From Paucibacter sediminis (GTDB lineage: Bacteria > Pseudomonadota > Gammaproteobacteria > Burkholderiales > Burkholderiaceae_C): a stretch of 64,000 nucleotides of DNA. The notes below the pieces were generated by a model. The model saw only the letters and a list, made by a program, of their open reading frames with translations, ran no database searches and was not told the origin of the DNA. Where the stretch lies: assembly GCF_030254645.1 (NCBI RefSeq), contig NZ_CP116346.1, positions 1,468,001 to 1,532,000 of the forward strand, in the 5' to 3' direction. Positions 1 through 9,208 of the stretch are shown here, in pieces. The position numbers were made by a program, and so were the translations under genes. Positions within the stretch are counted from its first letter, which is position 1. Each line of letters starts with the position of its first letter.

Positions 1-8
1 TGGTCTCG

Positions 9-1349
9 GTGCGCGAGCCCTACCGGCGCCTCAGCGAGGAGATCGACGAGCACCGCCGCACCGAGCAGCGCCTGGAATACCTGGCCCACCACGACCCGCT
101 CACCGGCCTGCCCAACCGCGTGCTGCTGCACGACCGCATCGAGCAGGCGATGGCGCAGGCGCGCCGCGATGGCGGCAAGTTCGCCGTCGTGCTGATGGAC
201 CTGGACCAGTTCAAGAACGTCAACGACTCGCTGGGCCATGGTGCCGGCGATGCGCTGCTGCTCGCGGTGGCGCAGCGCCTGCGCGCCAGCCTGCGCGAGA
301 CCGACACCATCTGCCGCCTCGGTGGCGACGAGTTCCTGCTGCTCTTCCACGACCTGCGGGAGCGCGAGGCGGTGCTGCCCATCCTGGCCTCGCTGCAGGC
401 GCAACTGAGCACGCCGGTGGCGGTGGAGGGCAACGAGATGCGCGTCTCGGCCTCCTTCGGCGTGACCTTCTATCCGGACGACGGGCGCGACCTGGAGACC
501 CTGCAGCGCCAGGCGGACACCGCCATGTACCGCGCCAAGGACAGCGGCCGCAACACCTTCCAGTTCTTCGACCCCAGCATGCATGCCCAGGGCATGGAGC
601 GCATGCAGCTGCAGCATGGCCTGGCCAAGGCGCTGGAGCAGGGCGAGTTCGAGCTGCATTACCAGACGCAGGTGGAGCTGGCGACGGGCCGGCGCGTTGG
701 TGCCGAGGCCTTGCTGCGCTGGCGCCGCGCCGATGGCAAGCTGATGCCACCGGCCGAGTTCATCCCGGTGGCCGAACAGACCGGCCTGATCGTGCCGATC
801 GGCGCCTGGGTGCTGCACGAGGCCTGCCGCCAGGCGGCGCTGTGGCAGAACGAGCGCCAGGGCCGGCCGCGCATCGCCGTCAATCTCTCGGCCCTGCAGT
901 TCCGCCAGGGCGACATCGAGGCCACCGTGCAGTCCGCGCTGCAGGCCAGCGGCCTGCCCCCCAGCCAGCTGGAGCTGGAGCTGACCGAGTCCATCCTGAT
1001 CGGCGACCCGGCCAGCGTGCTGGCCACGGTGACGCGGCTCAAGGCCATGGGGGTGAAGCTGGCGATCGACGATTTCGGCACCGGCTATTCCAGCCTCGCC
1101 TACCTGAGCCGCTTCCCGATCGACAAGCTCAAGATTGACCGCAGCTTCCTGCACCAGCTGGACGATGCCAGCCAGGGCGCGGTGATCGTCGAGGCCATCA
1201 TCGGGCTGGCACGCAGCCTGGGCCTGCGCACCATCGCCGAGGGCGTGGAGACCGAAGCGGTGGCGGCGCGGCTGCTGCAGCTGGGTTGCCAGGAGGCCCA
1301 GGGCTACTACTTTGCACGGCCCGTGCCGGCCAGTGAATTGTTCAGTTAG
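9..1349 (+). CDS. GGDEF-EAL c-di-GMP signalling protein (5' end outside window)
   Basis: This is a cyclic-di-GMP enzyme with a diguanylate cyclase (GGDEF) domain followed by an EAL phosphodiesterase domain. The GGDEF motif is intact at about residue 105 and is preceded by an RETD inhibitory I-site. The EAL domain keeps EALLRW (about 233), NLSALQF, ELTES, the DDFGTGY loop (about 354), LKIDR and AEGVE, so phosphodiesterase activity is likely. The frame opens with GTG at base 9 and starts directly in the coiled linker before the GGDEF domain. The real protein therefore probably begins upstream of the window with a sensor or membrane part. It converges with the next gene, and the stop codons overlap by four bases. 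Confidence 0.9.
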   Translation: MREPYRRLSEEIDEHRRTEQRLEYLAHHDPLTGLPNRVLLHDRIEQAMAQARRDGGKFAVVLMDLDQFKNVNDSLGHGAGDALLLAVAQRLRASLRETDTICRLGGDEFLLLFHDLREREAVLPILASLQAQLSTPVAVEGNEMRVSASFGVTFYPDDGRDLETLQRQADTAMYRAKDSGRNTFQFFDPSMHAQGMERMQLQHGLAKALEQGEFELHYQTQVELATGRRVGAEALLRWRRADGKLMPPAEFIPVAEQTGLIVPIGAWVLHEACRQAALWQNERQGRPRIAVNLSALQFRQGDIEATVQSALQASGLPPSQLELELTESILIGDPASVLATVTRLKAMGVKLAIDDFGTGYSSLAYLSRFPIDKLKIDRSFLHQLDDASQGAVIVEAIIGLARSLGLRTIAEGVETEAVAARLLQLGCQEAQGYYFARPVPASELFS

Positions 1350-2077
1350 AAGGCAAACTGCAGCTGGGCGGAGAACATGTCGCCGCGCCGGCCATAGGTG
1401 GAGCCCCAGAGATAGGCGAACTGCCAGTTCACCGCCTGACGCTCCCCGACCGGCAGCGCCCAGTGCAGCACCGGCCCGACCCGGTGCGACTGTTTGGCGC
1501 GGGCGTCCCAGGCGCGCCAGTTGCCCAGCTCGCTGAAGCCCTGCACGCCCAGGCGCAGGCCCGGGGCCAGGCGGCGCTGCAGCTGCCATTGCAGCTTGAG
1601 CTGGGTGCCGCCGTCGGCGGCTTTGCCATAGCCATGCTCGAACAGGGCGTTGAGGTTGATCTGCCACAGCCCCCATTCGCTCTGCCACACCGGCCCCCAC
1701 TCGAGCGCCGGCCCGGACTCGTAGCCATGCAGCTGGCTGAGCTGGGCATGCAGGGCCAGATCGAAGGGGTATTGCCCCTGGGTGAGCATGAACTGGTTCT
1801 GCCAGCTCACGCTGCTGAGCTTGAAGCTGCTGGCCTCGGTGCCGATGTAGCTGGCCAGCAGGCGGGTGGTCCAGCGCGACCCGAAGCCATGGGCCAGGCC
1901 CAGCTCGGGCCAGAGCGTGGCCGCGCGGCCGCCGCTGGGCTTGACGGTCCAGTAGCGCAGCTCGAGCAGGGTCTGGCCCTCGTTATCGTAGGGCGTGAGC
2001 AGGTAGTAGCCGGGATCGGCCAGCGCCGACCCCATCCACAGGGCGATCCCGCATCCCAATGCGACTTTACGCAGCAC
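1346..2077 (-). CDS. Predicted outer-membrane beta-barrel protein
   Basis: This is a 243-residue protein of unknown function. It has a clear Sec signal peptide (residues 1-20, cleavage after SALA) and a body of alternating hydrophobic and aromatic strands. It ends in QLQFAF, a terminal phenylalanine signature typical of outer-membrane barrels inserted by the Bam complex. The many tryptophans and tyrosines and the regular strand spacing support a small barrel of perhaps 10-12 strands. No partner is obvious: the gene is convergent with the GGDEF-EAL gene and divergent from the GGDEF gene that follows. No specific family was recognised. Confidence 0.75.
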   Translation of the reverse strand: MLRKVALGCGIALWMGSALADPGYYLLTPYDNEGQTLLELRYWTVKPSGGRAATLWPELGLAHGFGSRWTTRLLASYIGTEASSFKLSSVSWQNQFMLTQGQYPFDLALHAQLSQLHGYESGPALEWGPVWQSEWGLWQINLNALFEHGYGKAADGGTQLKLQWQLQRRLAPGLRLGVQGFSELGNWRAWDARAKQSHRVGPVLHWALPVGERQAVNWQFAYLWGSTYGRRGDMFSAQLQFAF

Positions 2078-2231
2078 CGCGCACCTCTCTGCTCGCCAGT
2101 CTCAAGCGCAATGTAGCGCCAGCGGCTACCTTGGTGTTCTCCCGCTTACCGGGCTGCGCGCTGCACGCACACAATGAAGTCAGTGCTCACGCGTGACGCG
2201 AGCCCATCCCATCGAGCCCAGCAGTTCCCTC

Positions 2232-3533
2232 ATGTCCTACAGCCCCGCCGCCAGCGCCTCCGCGCGATCGCGCACCAGCCTGATCCTGGCGGGGGTGGGC
2301 CTGATCGTGGCGCTGCTCTCGGGTGGGTTGCAACTGCAGCAGGAAACCGCCAGGCATGCCGAGCAGCTGGCGCATGAGTTGCGCACCCTGCCCCTGCTCT
2401 ATGCCGAGCCGCTGGCCAAAAGCCTGGCCAGCGCCCAACCCGAGCTGACCGACCTGCTCTTGCGCAGCATGCTGGCGCGCCAGGGCGTGCATGGCGTGGA
2501 GCTGCAGGTGCACGACGGGCGCCGCTTCGTGGCGGGCAGCACCACGCATGACGAGGGCAGTGCCCACAGCGAATTCAATCTGCCGCAGAGTGGGCAGGGC
2601 GAGATGATGGGCTCGGTGAAGGTGCTGTCGGAGGCCGCCAGCCTGCGCCACACCCTCAGCCAGGAAGCCGCCTGGGCGATGCTGATGCAGCACCTGCTGC
2701 TGGTGCTGGTGCTGGTGGCCGCCGCCGTGGTGGTGGTGGACCGCATGCTGCTGCGCCATCTGCGCCGCCTCAGCGCCGACGCCCAATCCTTCGACCCCAC
2801 CCAGCCGCCCAGCCAGTTCGCCTGGCTCGATGAACAGGGCGGCCGCAGCGCCGAGCTGCAGGAGCTCAACCATGCGATCGCCCATGTGCACTCGAGCATG
2901 GGCGAGCAGCTCAAGCGCGAACACAAGCAGGCCCAGGCCCTGCGCGCCGAGATCGAACGCCAGAGCCAGGCCCTGCGCGCCGCCGAGCAGGCGCTGGAAA
3001 GCAAGAAGCGCGAGCTTTCATTGCTGAGCCGCACCGATGTGCTGACCGGCCTGGCCAACCGGCGCGAGTTCGACGACGCGCTGCGCCGCGAGTTCAAGCG
3101 CGCTCAGCGCCAGCACAGCCTGCTGGCGCTGGCGGTGCTCGATCTGGACCACCTCAAGCCCTACAACGAGCTGCATGGCCACGCCGCCGGCGACGAGTTG
3201 CTGCAGCGCTTTGCGCGCCTGCTGGCCGAGCGTTTCAAGCGCGACACCGATCTGGTGGCGCGCCTCGGCGGCGAGGAGTTCGCCTGCCTGCTGCCCGGCT
3301 TCGATACCGCCAGCGCGCAAAGCCTGCTGGAGCAGCTGCGCGAGGATTGGCGCGGCCTGGCCCTGCCGCATGGCGCCAGCCCGGTGGATCAGATGGTGAC
3401 GGTGTCGATCGGCCTGGCCGGCTATGGCGCCCAGCACCCTTACCTGAGCCCGCAAGGCCTGCTGCAGGCGGCCGACGAGGCGCTCTACATCGCCAAGCAT
3501 GCCGGCCGCGACCGGCTCAGCCTGGCGGCCTGA
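2232..3533 (+). CDS. Membrane diguanylate cyclase (GGEEF)
   Basis: Likely synthesises c-di-GMP from two GTP. An N-terminal membrane segment (about residues 14-32), a short periplasmic sensor region and a second membrane segment (around 155-180) are followed by a coiled stretch and a GGDEF domain. The signature is GGEEF at about residue 346, with an RDTD I-site five residues upstream, so product inhibition is probably retained. The metal-binding segment reads DLDHLKPYN. The ATG at 2232 is preferred because the membrane helix then sits near the N terminus; an in-frame GTG at 2193 is the alternative. It lies back to back with the barrel protein gene. Confidence 0.88.
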   Translation: MSYSPAASASARSRTSLILAGVGLIVALLSGGLQLQQETARHAEQLAHELRTLPLLYAEPLAKSLASAQPELTDLLLRSMLARQGVHGVELQVHDGRRFVAGSTTHDEGSAHSEFNLPQSGQGEMMGSVKVLSEAASLRHTLSQEAAWAMLMQHLLLVLVLVAAAVVVVDRMLLRHLRRLSADAQSFDPTQPPSQFAWLDEQGGRSAELQELNHAIAHVHSSMGEQLKREHKQAQALRAEIERQSQALRAAEQALESKKRELSLLSRTDVLTGLANRREFDDALRREFKRAQRQHSLLALAVLDLDHLKPYNELHGHAAGDELLQRFARLLAERFKRDTDLVARLGGEEFACLLPGFDTASAQSLLEQLREDWRGLALPHGASPVDQMVTVSIGLAGYGAQHPYLSPQGLLQAADEALYIAKHAGRDRLSLAA

Positions 3534-3539
3534 CCGGCC

Positions 3540-4367
3540 TTACTGGGTATCGCGCCCGCGCGATTGCGCTTCCAGCAGCTGCTCGCTGACGCGGCGCGCA
3601 GCGCGCAGCACCAGGGTCTCGTCCAGCTGCGCCTGCGGCGCGATCGCACGCGCCACCGCCTCGACCTCGTCGGGCGTGTTCAGCAGGGCCCAGGCCACCG
3701 TGGAGATGGCGCAGATGCTGCGGCGCTGCAGGCTCTCGGGCATGTTCAGCTCGGCCTGCACCTGCACGTGGTAGCGCACGCTGGCCACCGCCGCCGGGGC
3801 CAGGCCCCAGCTCTCGCACAGCGCCGCGCCCAGCGCGTCGTGGCTGACGCCGAAGGCGGTGTGCTCGAGCTGCACCAGGTCGCTGTCCTTGGTGGCGGCG
3901 CGCAGCATGGCCGGGTAATGGCCGGGCGCATGGCGGTAAAGCACCGCCTTGCCGCATTCCTCGAACAGGCCGGCCGAGTGCGCTGCCCAGGGGTCCACGC
4001 CCAGCATCTGACCCATGCGGCCCATCAGCAGGCCGCGCTGCGAGGCGCGCGACCAGATCGGCTCCAGCTCGGCGGCGGGCGGGAAGGCGGCGCGCAAGCC
4101 CATCTCGAAGGTGATGGCGGCGACCTCGCGCATGCCCAGGTAGGTGAGCGCCTGGTGCACCGTCTGGACCCGACCGCGCAGGCCGTAGAGCGAGGAATTG
4201 ACGGCCTTGAGCACCGCCGCCGCCAGCGCCATATCGGTTTCCACCAGCGCCGACACCGCTTGTAGATCGATGTCCTCGGCCGCCATCAGCAGCGAGAGCT
4301 TGACCAACACCTCGGGCTGGGTGGGGATCTCGATATCAAGCGCGCGCAATTGTGGATCGACCGGCAT
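3540..4367 (-). CDS. HDOD domain protein
   Basis: This 275-residue protein consists almost entirely of an HDOD domain, an HD-like fold without metal-dependent hydrolase activity that is common in bacterial signalling. The usual HDOD start is visible (IPTQPEVLVKL, about residues 14-24), followed by DMALAAAVLKAVNSSLYG, the typical helix pair, and later the SVRYHVQ stretch. No receiver or EAL domain is attached. It converges with the upstream diguanylate cyclase with only six bases between stop codons. The neighbourhood is rich in c-di-GMP genes, so a role in motility or surface signalling is a reasonable inference. Confidence 0.85.
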   Translation of the reverse strand: MPVDPQLRALDIEIPTQPEVLVKLSLLMAAEDIDLQAVSALVETDMALAAAVLKAVNSSLYGLRGRVQTVHQALTYLGMREVAAITFEMGLRAAFPPAAELEPIWSRASQRGLLMGRMGQMLGVDPWAAHSAGLFEECGKAVLYRHAPGHYPAMLRAATKDSDLVQLEHTAFGVSHDALGAALCESWGLAPAAVASVRYHVQVQAELNMPESLQRRSICAISTVAWALLNTPDEVEAVARAIAPQAQLDETLVLRAARRVSEQLLEAQSRGRDTQ

Positions 4368-4441
4368 GGTGGGTGACGTAGTTATAAGTGTTCCCTATGG
4401 TAGCGCCTGCCGCCGGCGGGCAGCCAGCCACCTTGGGGGGA

Positions 4442-5203
4442 TCACCGCAGGAAGGCGTCCCAGCCGGTCTTCAGGATCAGCGCGCTCACCACCAGCACGA
4501 ACATGCCGCGCACAAAGCCGGCGCCGCGCGCCAGGGCCATGCGGGTGCCGATCAGGCTGCCCAGCACATTCGTCACCGCCATCACGGCGGCGATCTGCCA
4601 CCAGACATGGCCCTTGAGCGCGAACAGCAGCAGGGCCGCGCAGTTGGTGGCGGTGTTGAGCAGCTTGGCGCTGGCCGAGGCGTGCAGGAAGTCGAAACCG
4701 AGCAGGCGCACGAACAGGAACACGAAGAAGCTGCCGGTACCCGGGCCGAAGAAGCCGTCGTAGAAACCGATCAGCAGGCCGATGCCACTGGCCACCCAGG
4801 CCTCGGCGCGCCCGCTGTAGCGCGGCGCGTGGTGGCGCCCCATGTCCTTCTTGGCCAGGGTGTAGAGCAGCACGCCCAGCAGGATGAAGGGCAGGCTGCG
4901 GCGCAGGCCGCCGGCGCTGACCAGGGTGACCGTCCAGGCCCCGACAAAACTGCCCAGCAGCGCGGCGGCGGCGGCCGGTGCCAGGGCGTGCCAGGGCAGG
5001 GTGACGCGGCGCGCGTATTGCAGCGTGGCCCAGGCCGTGCCCCAGACGGCGCCACCCTTGTTGGTGCCGAACAGCGTGGCGGGCGGGGCAGTGGGGAACA
5101 CGCTGAACAGCGCTGGCACCAGCACCAGGCCACCACCGCCCACGACGGCATCCACAAATCCGGCCAGCAGCGAGGCCAGCGCCACGGTCACAAGTTCCAG
5201 CAT
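4442..5203 (-). CDS. TSUP family permease (TauE/SafE, YfcA-like)
   Basis: Inner-membrane transporter of the TSUP (DUF81) family, which moves sulfite, sulfoacetate or related organic anions. The product is about 253 residues with some eight hydrophobic helices. The first family repeat is clear (FVDAVVGGGGLVLVPAL, then GTNKGGAVWGT), as is the second (GFYDGFFGPGTGSF). The ATG at 5203 is chosen; a GTG at 5236 would add eleven residues but lies inside a terminator hairpin. The gene stands alone. Substrate cannot be told from sequence. Confidence 0.88.
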   Translation of the reverse strand: MLELVTVALASLLAGFVDAVVGGGGLVLVPALFSVFPTAPPATLFGTNKGGAVWGTAWATLQYARRVTLPWHALAPAAAAALLGSFVGAWTVTLVSAGGLRRSLPFILLGVLLYTLAKKDMGRHHAPRYSGRAEAWVASGIGLLIGFYDGFFGPGTGSFFVFLFVRLLGFDFLHASASAKLLNTATNCAALLLFALKGHVWWQIAAVMAVTNVLGSLIGTRMALARGAGFVRGMFVLVVSALILKTGWDAFLR

Positions 5204-5230
5204 CTTCGGTTCGGCGCCACGAATAAAAAC

Positions 5231-5248
5231 GGGCACCGTTCGGTGCCC
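5231..5248 (-). terminator. Orphan intrinsic terminator, minus strand
   Basis: A perfect stem (GGGCACCG / CGGTGCCC with a two-base centre) is followed on the minus strand by TTTTT. It would end a transcript arriving from the right, yet no protein gene ends there. It lies 28 bases upstream of the TSUP start. Confidence 0.6.
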
Positions 5249-5555
5249 GTGAACTGTGACAGTGTCACTGAATTCGTTCGAGTTGCTCTGCTGTGTTTGT
5301 CTCCTCAGCCCCCGTAGGCAAGCGCTATTCGCACAACGCTCGCGTCGAGTGGGGCCAATGTAGGATTAGCTGCCCATGCACGCACTTGGGGTTTCCACGC
5401 GGCAACGCGCACCAAATTGGCAATGTTTGGATGTGCTCACTTTCCCCTAAACCTTCTATCTATATGAACAAACCTTCTGTGCCTGCGCAGATGCTGCGCT
5501 GCCTCGCTTCCCCGTTGTGTTGCATTTGTGCGATAGCTGAGCCAAGCCTCCCGGC
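5249..5555. other. Gene-free stretch of about 300 bases, possible small RNA
   Basis: No convincing open frame is seen on either strand. The stretch holds a short hairpin GTGAC-AGT-GTCAC near 5256-5268 and ends at a minus-strand terminator (5231-5248). This would suit a minus-strand small RNA of up to about 200 bases. Near its right end, the stop of the next gene sits in an inverted repeat (GCTGAGCC / GGCTCAGC, about 5538-5559). The base composition is less GC-rich than the genes around it. No known RNA family was recognised. Confidence 0.3.
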
Positions 5556-6809
5556 TCAGCGGAACAGCGGCAACGCGGCGATGCGGGTCTCGATCTGCGC
5601 CAGCATCGCCTGATAGCCCGCGCCGCCCACACCGCCATAGCGGCGCTGGAATTCGGCCTCGCTGAGGAACTCGGGCAGGTCGGCCACCGCGGGCATGTAG
5701 TGGCTCTCCGGCAGCGGCCGGCGCAGCTGCTGCTGCAACTGGCTGGCACGCTCCATCGCCATCAGGCCCAGCCGCGTGCCGGCCTGGTCGGCGGCAATGT
5801 CGTTGAAGCTGAAGCCGCTGCCCCCGCGTGCGTCCGCCAGCTCCTTGTAGACCCCGATGGCCTTGGACATGGGCCCGCCGCCCTCGATCGCCAGCGCCGC
5901 CGAGATCAGGAAATGCTGGGAGAAATCGTCCCGGCCGGCCAGCGTGACGGTGAGCGGCGTCGCGCGCGGCCAGCCACGCGCCGCCGGGATCAGCTTGCCC
6001 CAATGCTGGCCGCTGGCGTGCAGGGCCAGGGTCAGCACCGCCGCACGGTTCTCCTGCATCGCGTCTTCGCCCTGGGCGCTGCGCTGGGCCGCCAGCTCGA
6101 ACAGCGGCGGCATCAGGGCGGCGAGCGAGACCGCGCTGCCGGGCGCGAAGGCCTGGCTCGCCGCCACCAGGCGTTGCTGGTAGAGCTTGAAGCGCGCCTG
6201 CTCGGCCGGCTTCGCCCAGACGCCCAGCAGGCGGTCGAGGCTGTCCTTGCGCCATTCGTAAACCACCAGCAGGCGGTCCGGCGCAAAGCTGATCTGGTGC
6301 AGCATCTCCACCGGCACGGCGCTGCCGGCCTGCTCCATCAGCTGCTGCAACACGCGCCGCAGCAGGCGCTCGGACAACCAGTCGGGCACCGGCAGCCGGC
6401 CAAGCCGAAGCCGGCTCACCAGCGGCCAACCGGGCGCTTCCAGCAACTCGGCGCGCAGGTTCAGCCACGGCCCCGGCCAGGGCAGCGGCAGACGCAGGCT
6501 GGCCTCCAGCCCGGCGCTGCCGGCGCGCAAGCGCAGCCGCACGGCCATCGGTCGCACGCTCTGCCCGAGCTGATTGACCAGCAGCTCCAGCTCGCCGGCG
6601 CTGAGCCTGGCCACGCGCAGGCCCTCGTGCGGGTCGCGCCGCGGGTCGTTGCGGCTCAGCACGGCACGGGCGCGTTGTACCTCGGCCGCATTCACTTGCA
6701 GCGGGTTGCGCACCAAGGGCTCGGCCTGCAGGCCCAGCAACACGAGGCTGATCACGCCGATCAGGAGCAGGGACAGGAGCAGCAGCAGGCAGCGCACAAG
6801 CATTCTCAT
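5556..6809 (-). CDS. Conserved hypothetical protein with N-terminal membrane anchor
   Basis: A 417-residue protein starting at 6809, with a strong hydrophobic helix at residues 4-29 (a run of leucines and isoleucines) that should act as an uncleaved anchor or signal. The rest is probably periplasmic, with no cysteine-based lipobox. A conserved-looking block, GFSFNDIAADQAGTRLG, lies in the C-terminal third. I do not recognise a characterised family. The open frame continues far upstream, but that part is antisense to the helicase gene, so the ATG just after the divergent helicase start is used. The two starts are 33 bases apart and probably share a promoter region. Confidence 0.72.
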   Translation of the reverse strand: MRMLVRCLLLLLSLLLIGVISLVLLGLQAEPLVRNPLQVNAAEVQRARAVLSRNDPRRDPHEGLRVARLSAGELELLVNQLGQSVRPMAVRLRLRAGSAGLEASLRLPLPWPGPWLNLRAELLEAPGWPLVSRLRLGRLPVPDWLSERLLRRVLQQLMEQAGSAVPVEMLHQISFAPDRLLVVYEWRKDSLDRLLGVWAKPAEQARFKLYQQRLVAASQAFAPGSAVSLAALMPPLFELAAQRSAQGEDAMQENRAAVLTLALHASGQHWGKLIPAARGWPRATPLTVTLAGRDDFSQHFLISAALAIEGGGPMSKAIGVYKELADARGGSGFSFNDIAADQAGTRLGLMAMERASQLQQQLRRPLPESHYMPAVADLPEFLSEAEFQRRYGGVGGAGYQAMLAQIETRIAALPLFR

Positions 6810-6842
6810 GCCGGCAGTCTGCCATCTGCCGGCAGCGGGGCC

Positions 6843-9164
6843 ATGGACAATGCCGCGATGCCCATGGACGACCCCAGTGCCGCGACGCCACGCCTCACCC
6901 TCCTGACCCTGGGTCGCGGCGAAGGCTGGCTGGGCATGCGCGCGCATGGCAAGCTGGGGCCGCGCGGCGATCGGCTCAGCCTGCTGCGGCTGGAGGGCCT
7001 GGCCGCCGACGACGCACGCTGGCCGCAGTGGCTGGCGCTGGGCGTGCAGCCGGTGGACCCGGCGATGCTGCAATGGCGCCATCCCGCCCTGGGGCAAGAC
7101 CTGGCCCCCTGCTGGACCTTGATGCAGGAGGAGTTCTTCGGCGACTTCCGGGCCGATACCGCGCCGGCCCTGCAGGCCCAGGGCTGGCAGGTGCAGGTGG
7201 CGCCCGGCTTTGCGCATGAAAGCCTGCCCGTCGACGCCTGGCACCTGGACATCGCCGACGAGCAGGCGCCGCAGGTCGAAGGCCTGGGCCTGGCGCGCCG
7301 CCAGGGCTCCTGGCTGCTGAGCCTGGGCATCGAGGTGGCCGGCGGCGAGCGCCTCGACCTGGCGCCGCTGATCGCCAACCTGCTGCGGCGCGACAAGCGC
7401 TGGCTGGACGCCAACGCCATCGCCGAGATGGACGACGAGGCCATCGTCAGCCTGCGCGCGCCCGGCGGCCGGCGCGTCCATGCCCTGGCGGGGCCGCTGA
7501 AGGCCATCATGGCCGCGCTGCTGGATCTGCTGGGCAGCGCCAAGCTGGGGCAGGCCCCGCTGCGCCTGAACGCCTGGGATGCGACGCGCCTGGCGCTGCT
7601 CGACGAGGTGCCCGACCACCGCTGGCAGATCCATGGCGATGCCGGCCTGCGCGCCATGGCACGGCGTCTGCTCGCGGTGGGGGCACCGCGCAGCGTGCCC
7701 GAGCCGCCGGGCCTGGGCTTGCGCCTGCGGCCCTACCAGCTGCAGGGGCTGGCCTGGCTGCAATACCTGCGCGAGCAGGGCCTGGGCGGCATCCTGGCCG
7801 ACGAGATGGGCCTGGGCAAGACCGCGCAGGCGCTCGCCCATGTGTGGCTGGAAAAGCTCGCGGGGCGGCTGGACCGGCCCGCCCTGGTGGTGCTGCCCAC
7901 CTCTCTGCTGTTCAACTGGGCCCAGGAGGCGGCGCGCATCACGCCGGGCCTGCGCGTCGTCGTGCTGCATGGGCCGGAGCGGGCGGCGCTGTATGCCCAG
8001 CTGGGCGAGGCCGATCTGGTGCTGTGCACCTATGGGCTGATGTGGCGCGACCTGCGGCCGCTCTCGGCCCAGCCCTGGCATCTGCTGATACTGGACGAGG
8101 CACAGGCGGTGAAGAACGCCCATGCCCGCAGCGCCCGCGCGCTGCGGCGCCTGCAGGTGCGGCACCGCCTGGTGCTGACCGGCACGCCGCTGGAAAACCA
8201 CCTGGGCGAGCTGTGGGCCCAATTCGACTTCCTGATGCCGGGCTTTCTGGGCGATGCGCGCGGCTTCGCCCGCATCTGGCGCAAGCCCATCGAGGTGAAC
8301 GGCGAGGGCCGGCGCGCCCGCCTGCTGGCTGCGCGGGTGCGCCCCTTCATCCTGCGCCGGCTCAAGAACGAGGTGGCTGCCGAACTGCCACCGCTGACCC
8401 AGCTGGTGCAGCGCGTCAGCCTGCAGGGCAAGCAGAAGCAGCTCTACGAAAGCGTGCGCGTGGGCGCCGACCATATGGTGCGGCGCATCCTGGCGCGTCA
8501 GGGCTGGTCGGCGAGCCTGATCTCGGTGCTCGACGCCATGCTCAAGCTGCGCCAGGTCTGCTGCGACCCGCTGCTGCTGAAGGGGGTGCAGATACCGGCC
8601 GGCATCGAGCGCGCCAAGCTGGCCTGGCTGCGCGAGCGCGTGCCCGATCTGCTGGCCCAGGGCCGGCGCCTGCTGCTGTTCTCGCAGTTCACCGAGATGC
8701 TGGACCTGGTGGAAGCGGAGTTCCAGGCCCTGGGCCTGCCGCTGCTGAAGCTCACCGGCGCGACGCCGGCCGCGCAGCGCGGCGCCATCGTGCAACGCTT
8801 CCAGGCGCGCGAGGTACCCTTGCTGCTGGCCAGCCTGAAGGCCGGCGGCGTGGGGCTCAACCTCACCGCGGCCGACACCGTGATCCATATCGACCCCTGG
8901 TGGAATCCGGCGGTCGAGGCTCAGGCGAGCGCGCGGGCACACCGCATCGGCCAGGATCAGCCGGTGTTTGTGCATCAGCTGGTGGTGCAGGGCAGTATCG
9001 AGGAGCGCATGCTGGAGCTGCAGCAGCGCAAACGGGCCCTGGCCGAAGGTCTGCTGGGCAGCGACAGTGGCGAGGGTCTGGCCAAGTTCAGCGCGCCGGA
9101 ACTGGAGCGCCTGCTGGCACCGCTGGACGAAGCGGAAGAAGCGGAAGAAGCCGATTCAGAATGA
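6843..9164 (+). CDS. SNF2/RapA-type DEAD-box-like ATPase (helicase)
   Basis: A 773-residue superfamily 2 ATPase that likely remodels nucleoprotein or RNA polymerase complexes using ATP. The Snf2 core is complete: a QLQGLAWLQYL entry motif, the Walker A form DEMGLGKT (about 320-327), DEAQ box (about 419) and GTPLENHLGELW. The helicase C part has the SLKAGGVGLNLT motif and the WWNPAVEAQASARAHRIGQ arginine-finger block (about 686-704). The N-terminal 300 residues resemble the domain preceding bacterial Snf2 cores, but no SWIM zinc motif is visible. Start is ATG at 6843; ATG at 6858 is possible. It is divergent from the membrane-anchored hypothetical gene. Confidence 0.88.
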   Translation: MDNAAMPMDDPSAATPRLTLLTLGRGEGWLGMRAHGKLGPRGDRLSLLRLEGLAADDARWPQWLALGVQPVDPAMLQWRHPALGQDLAPCWTLMQEEFFGDFRADTAPALQAQGWQVQVAPGFAHESLPVDAWHLDIADEQAPQVEGLGLARRQGSWLLSLGIEVAGGERLDLAPLIANLLRRDKRWLDANAIAEMDDEAIVSLRAPGGRRVHALAGPLKAIMAALLDLLGSAKLGQAPLRLNAWDATRLALLDEVPDHRWQIHGDAGLRAMARRLLAVGAPRSVPEPPGLGLRLRPYQLQGLAWLQYLREQGLGGILADEMGLGKTAQALAHVWLEKLAGRLDRPALVVLPTSLLFNWAQEAARITPGLRVVVLHGPERAALYAQLGEADLVLCTYGLMWRDLRPLSAQPWHLLILDEAQAVKNAHARSARALRRLQVRHRLVLTGTPLENHLGELWAQFDFLMPGFLGDARGFARIWRKPIEVNGEGRRARLLAARVRPFILRRLKNEVAAELPPLTQLVQRVSLQGKQKQLYESVRVGADHMVRRILARQGWSASLISVLDAMLKLRQVCCDPLLLKGVQIPAGIERAKLAWLRERVPDLLAQGRRLLLFSQFTEMLDLVEAEFQALGLPLLKLTGATPAAQRGAIVQRFQAREVPLLLASLKAGGVGLNLTAADTVIHIDPWWNPAVEAQASARAHRIGQDQPVFVHQLVVQGSIEERMLELQQRKRALAEGLLGSDSGEGLAKFSAPELERLLAPLDEAEEAEEADSE

Positions 9165-9167
9165 CAA

Positions 9168-9188
9168 AGAGCGCCACGAGGGCGCTCT
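9168..9188 (-). terminator. Intrinsic terminator, minus strand
   Basis: Stem AGAGCGCC / GGCGCTCT with a five-base loop, followed on the minus strand by TTTGT. It sits 21 bases beyond the stop of the small minus-strand gene at 9209-9370 and fits its 3' end. It also slightly follows the helicase stop on the plus strand. Confidence 0.6.
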
Positions 9189-9208
9189 GCGGGGGGCCGA
9201 GCGAGGGC

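Noticed and set aside
6810-8975. An upstream extension of the minus-strand hypothetical gene to a 1139-residue product
   Set aside because: The extra 720 residues are antisense to the Snf2-type helicase with intact motifs. The hydrophobic N-terminal helix starting at 6809 gives a natural start.
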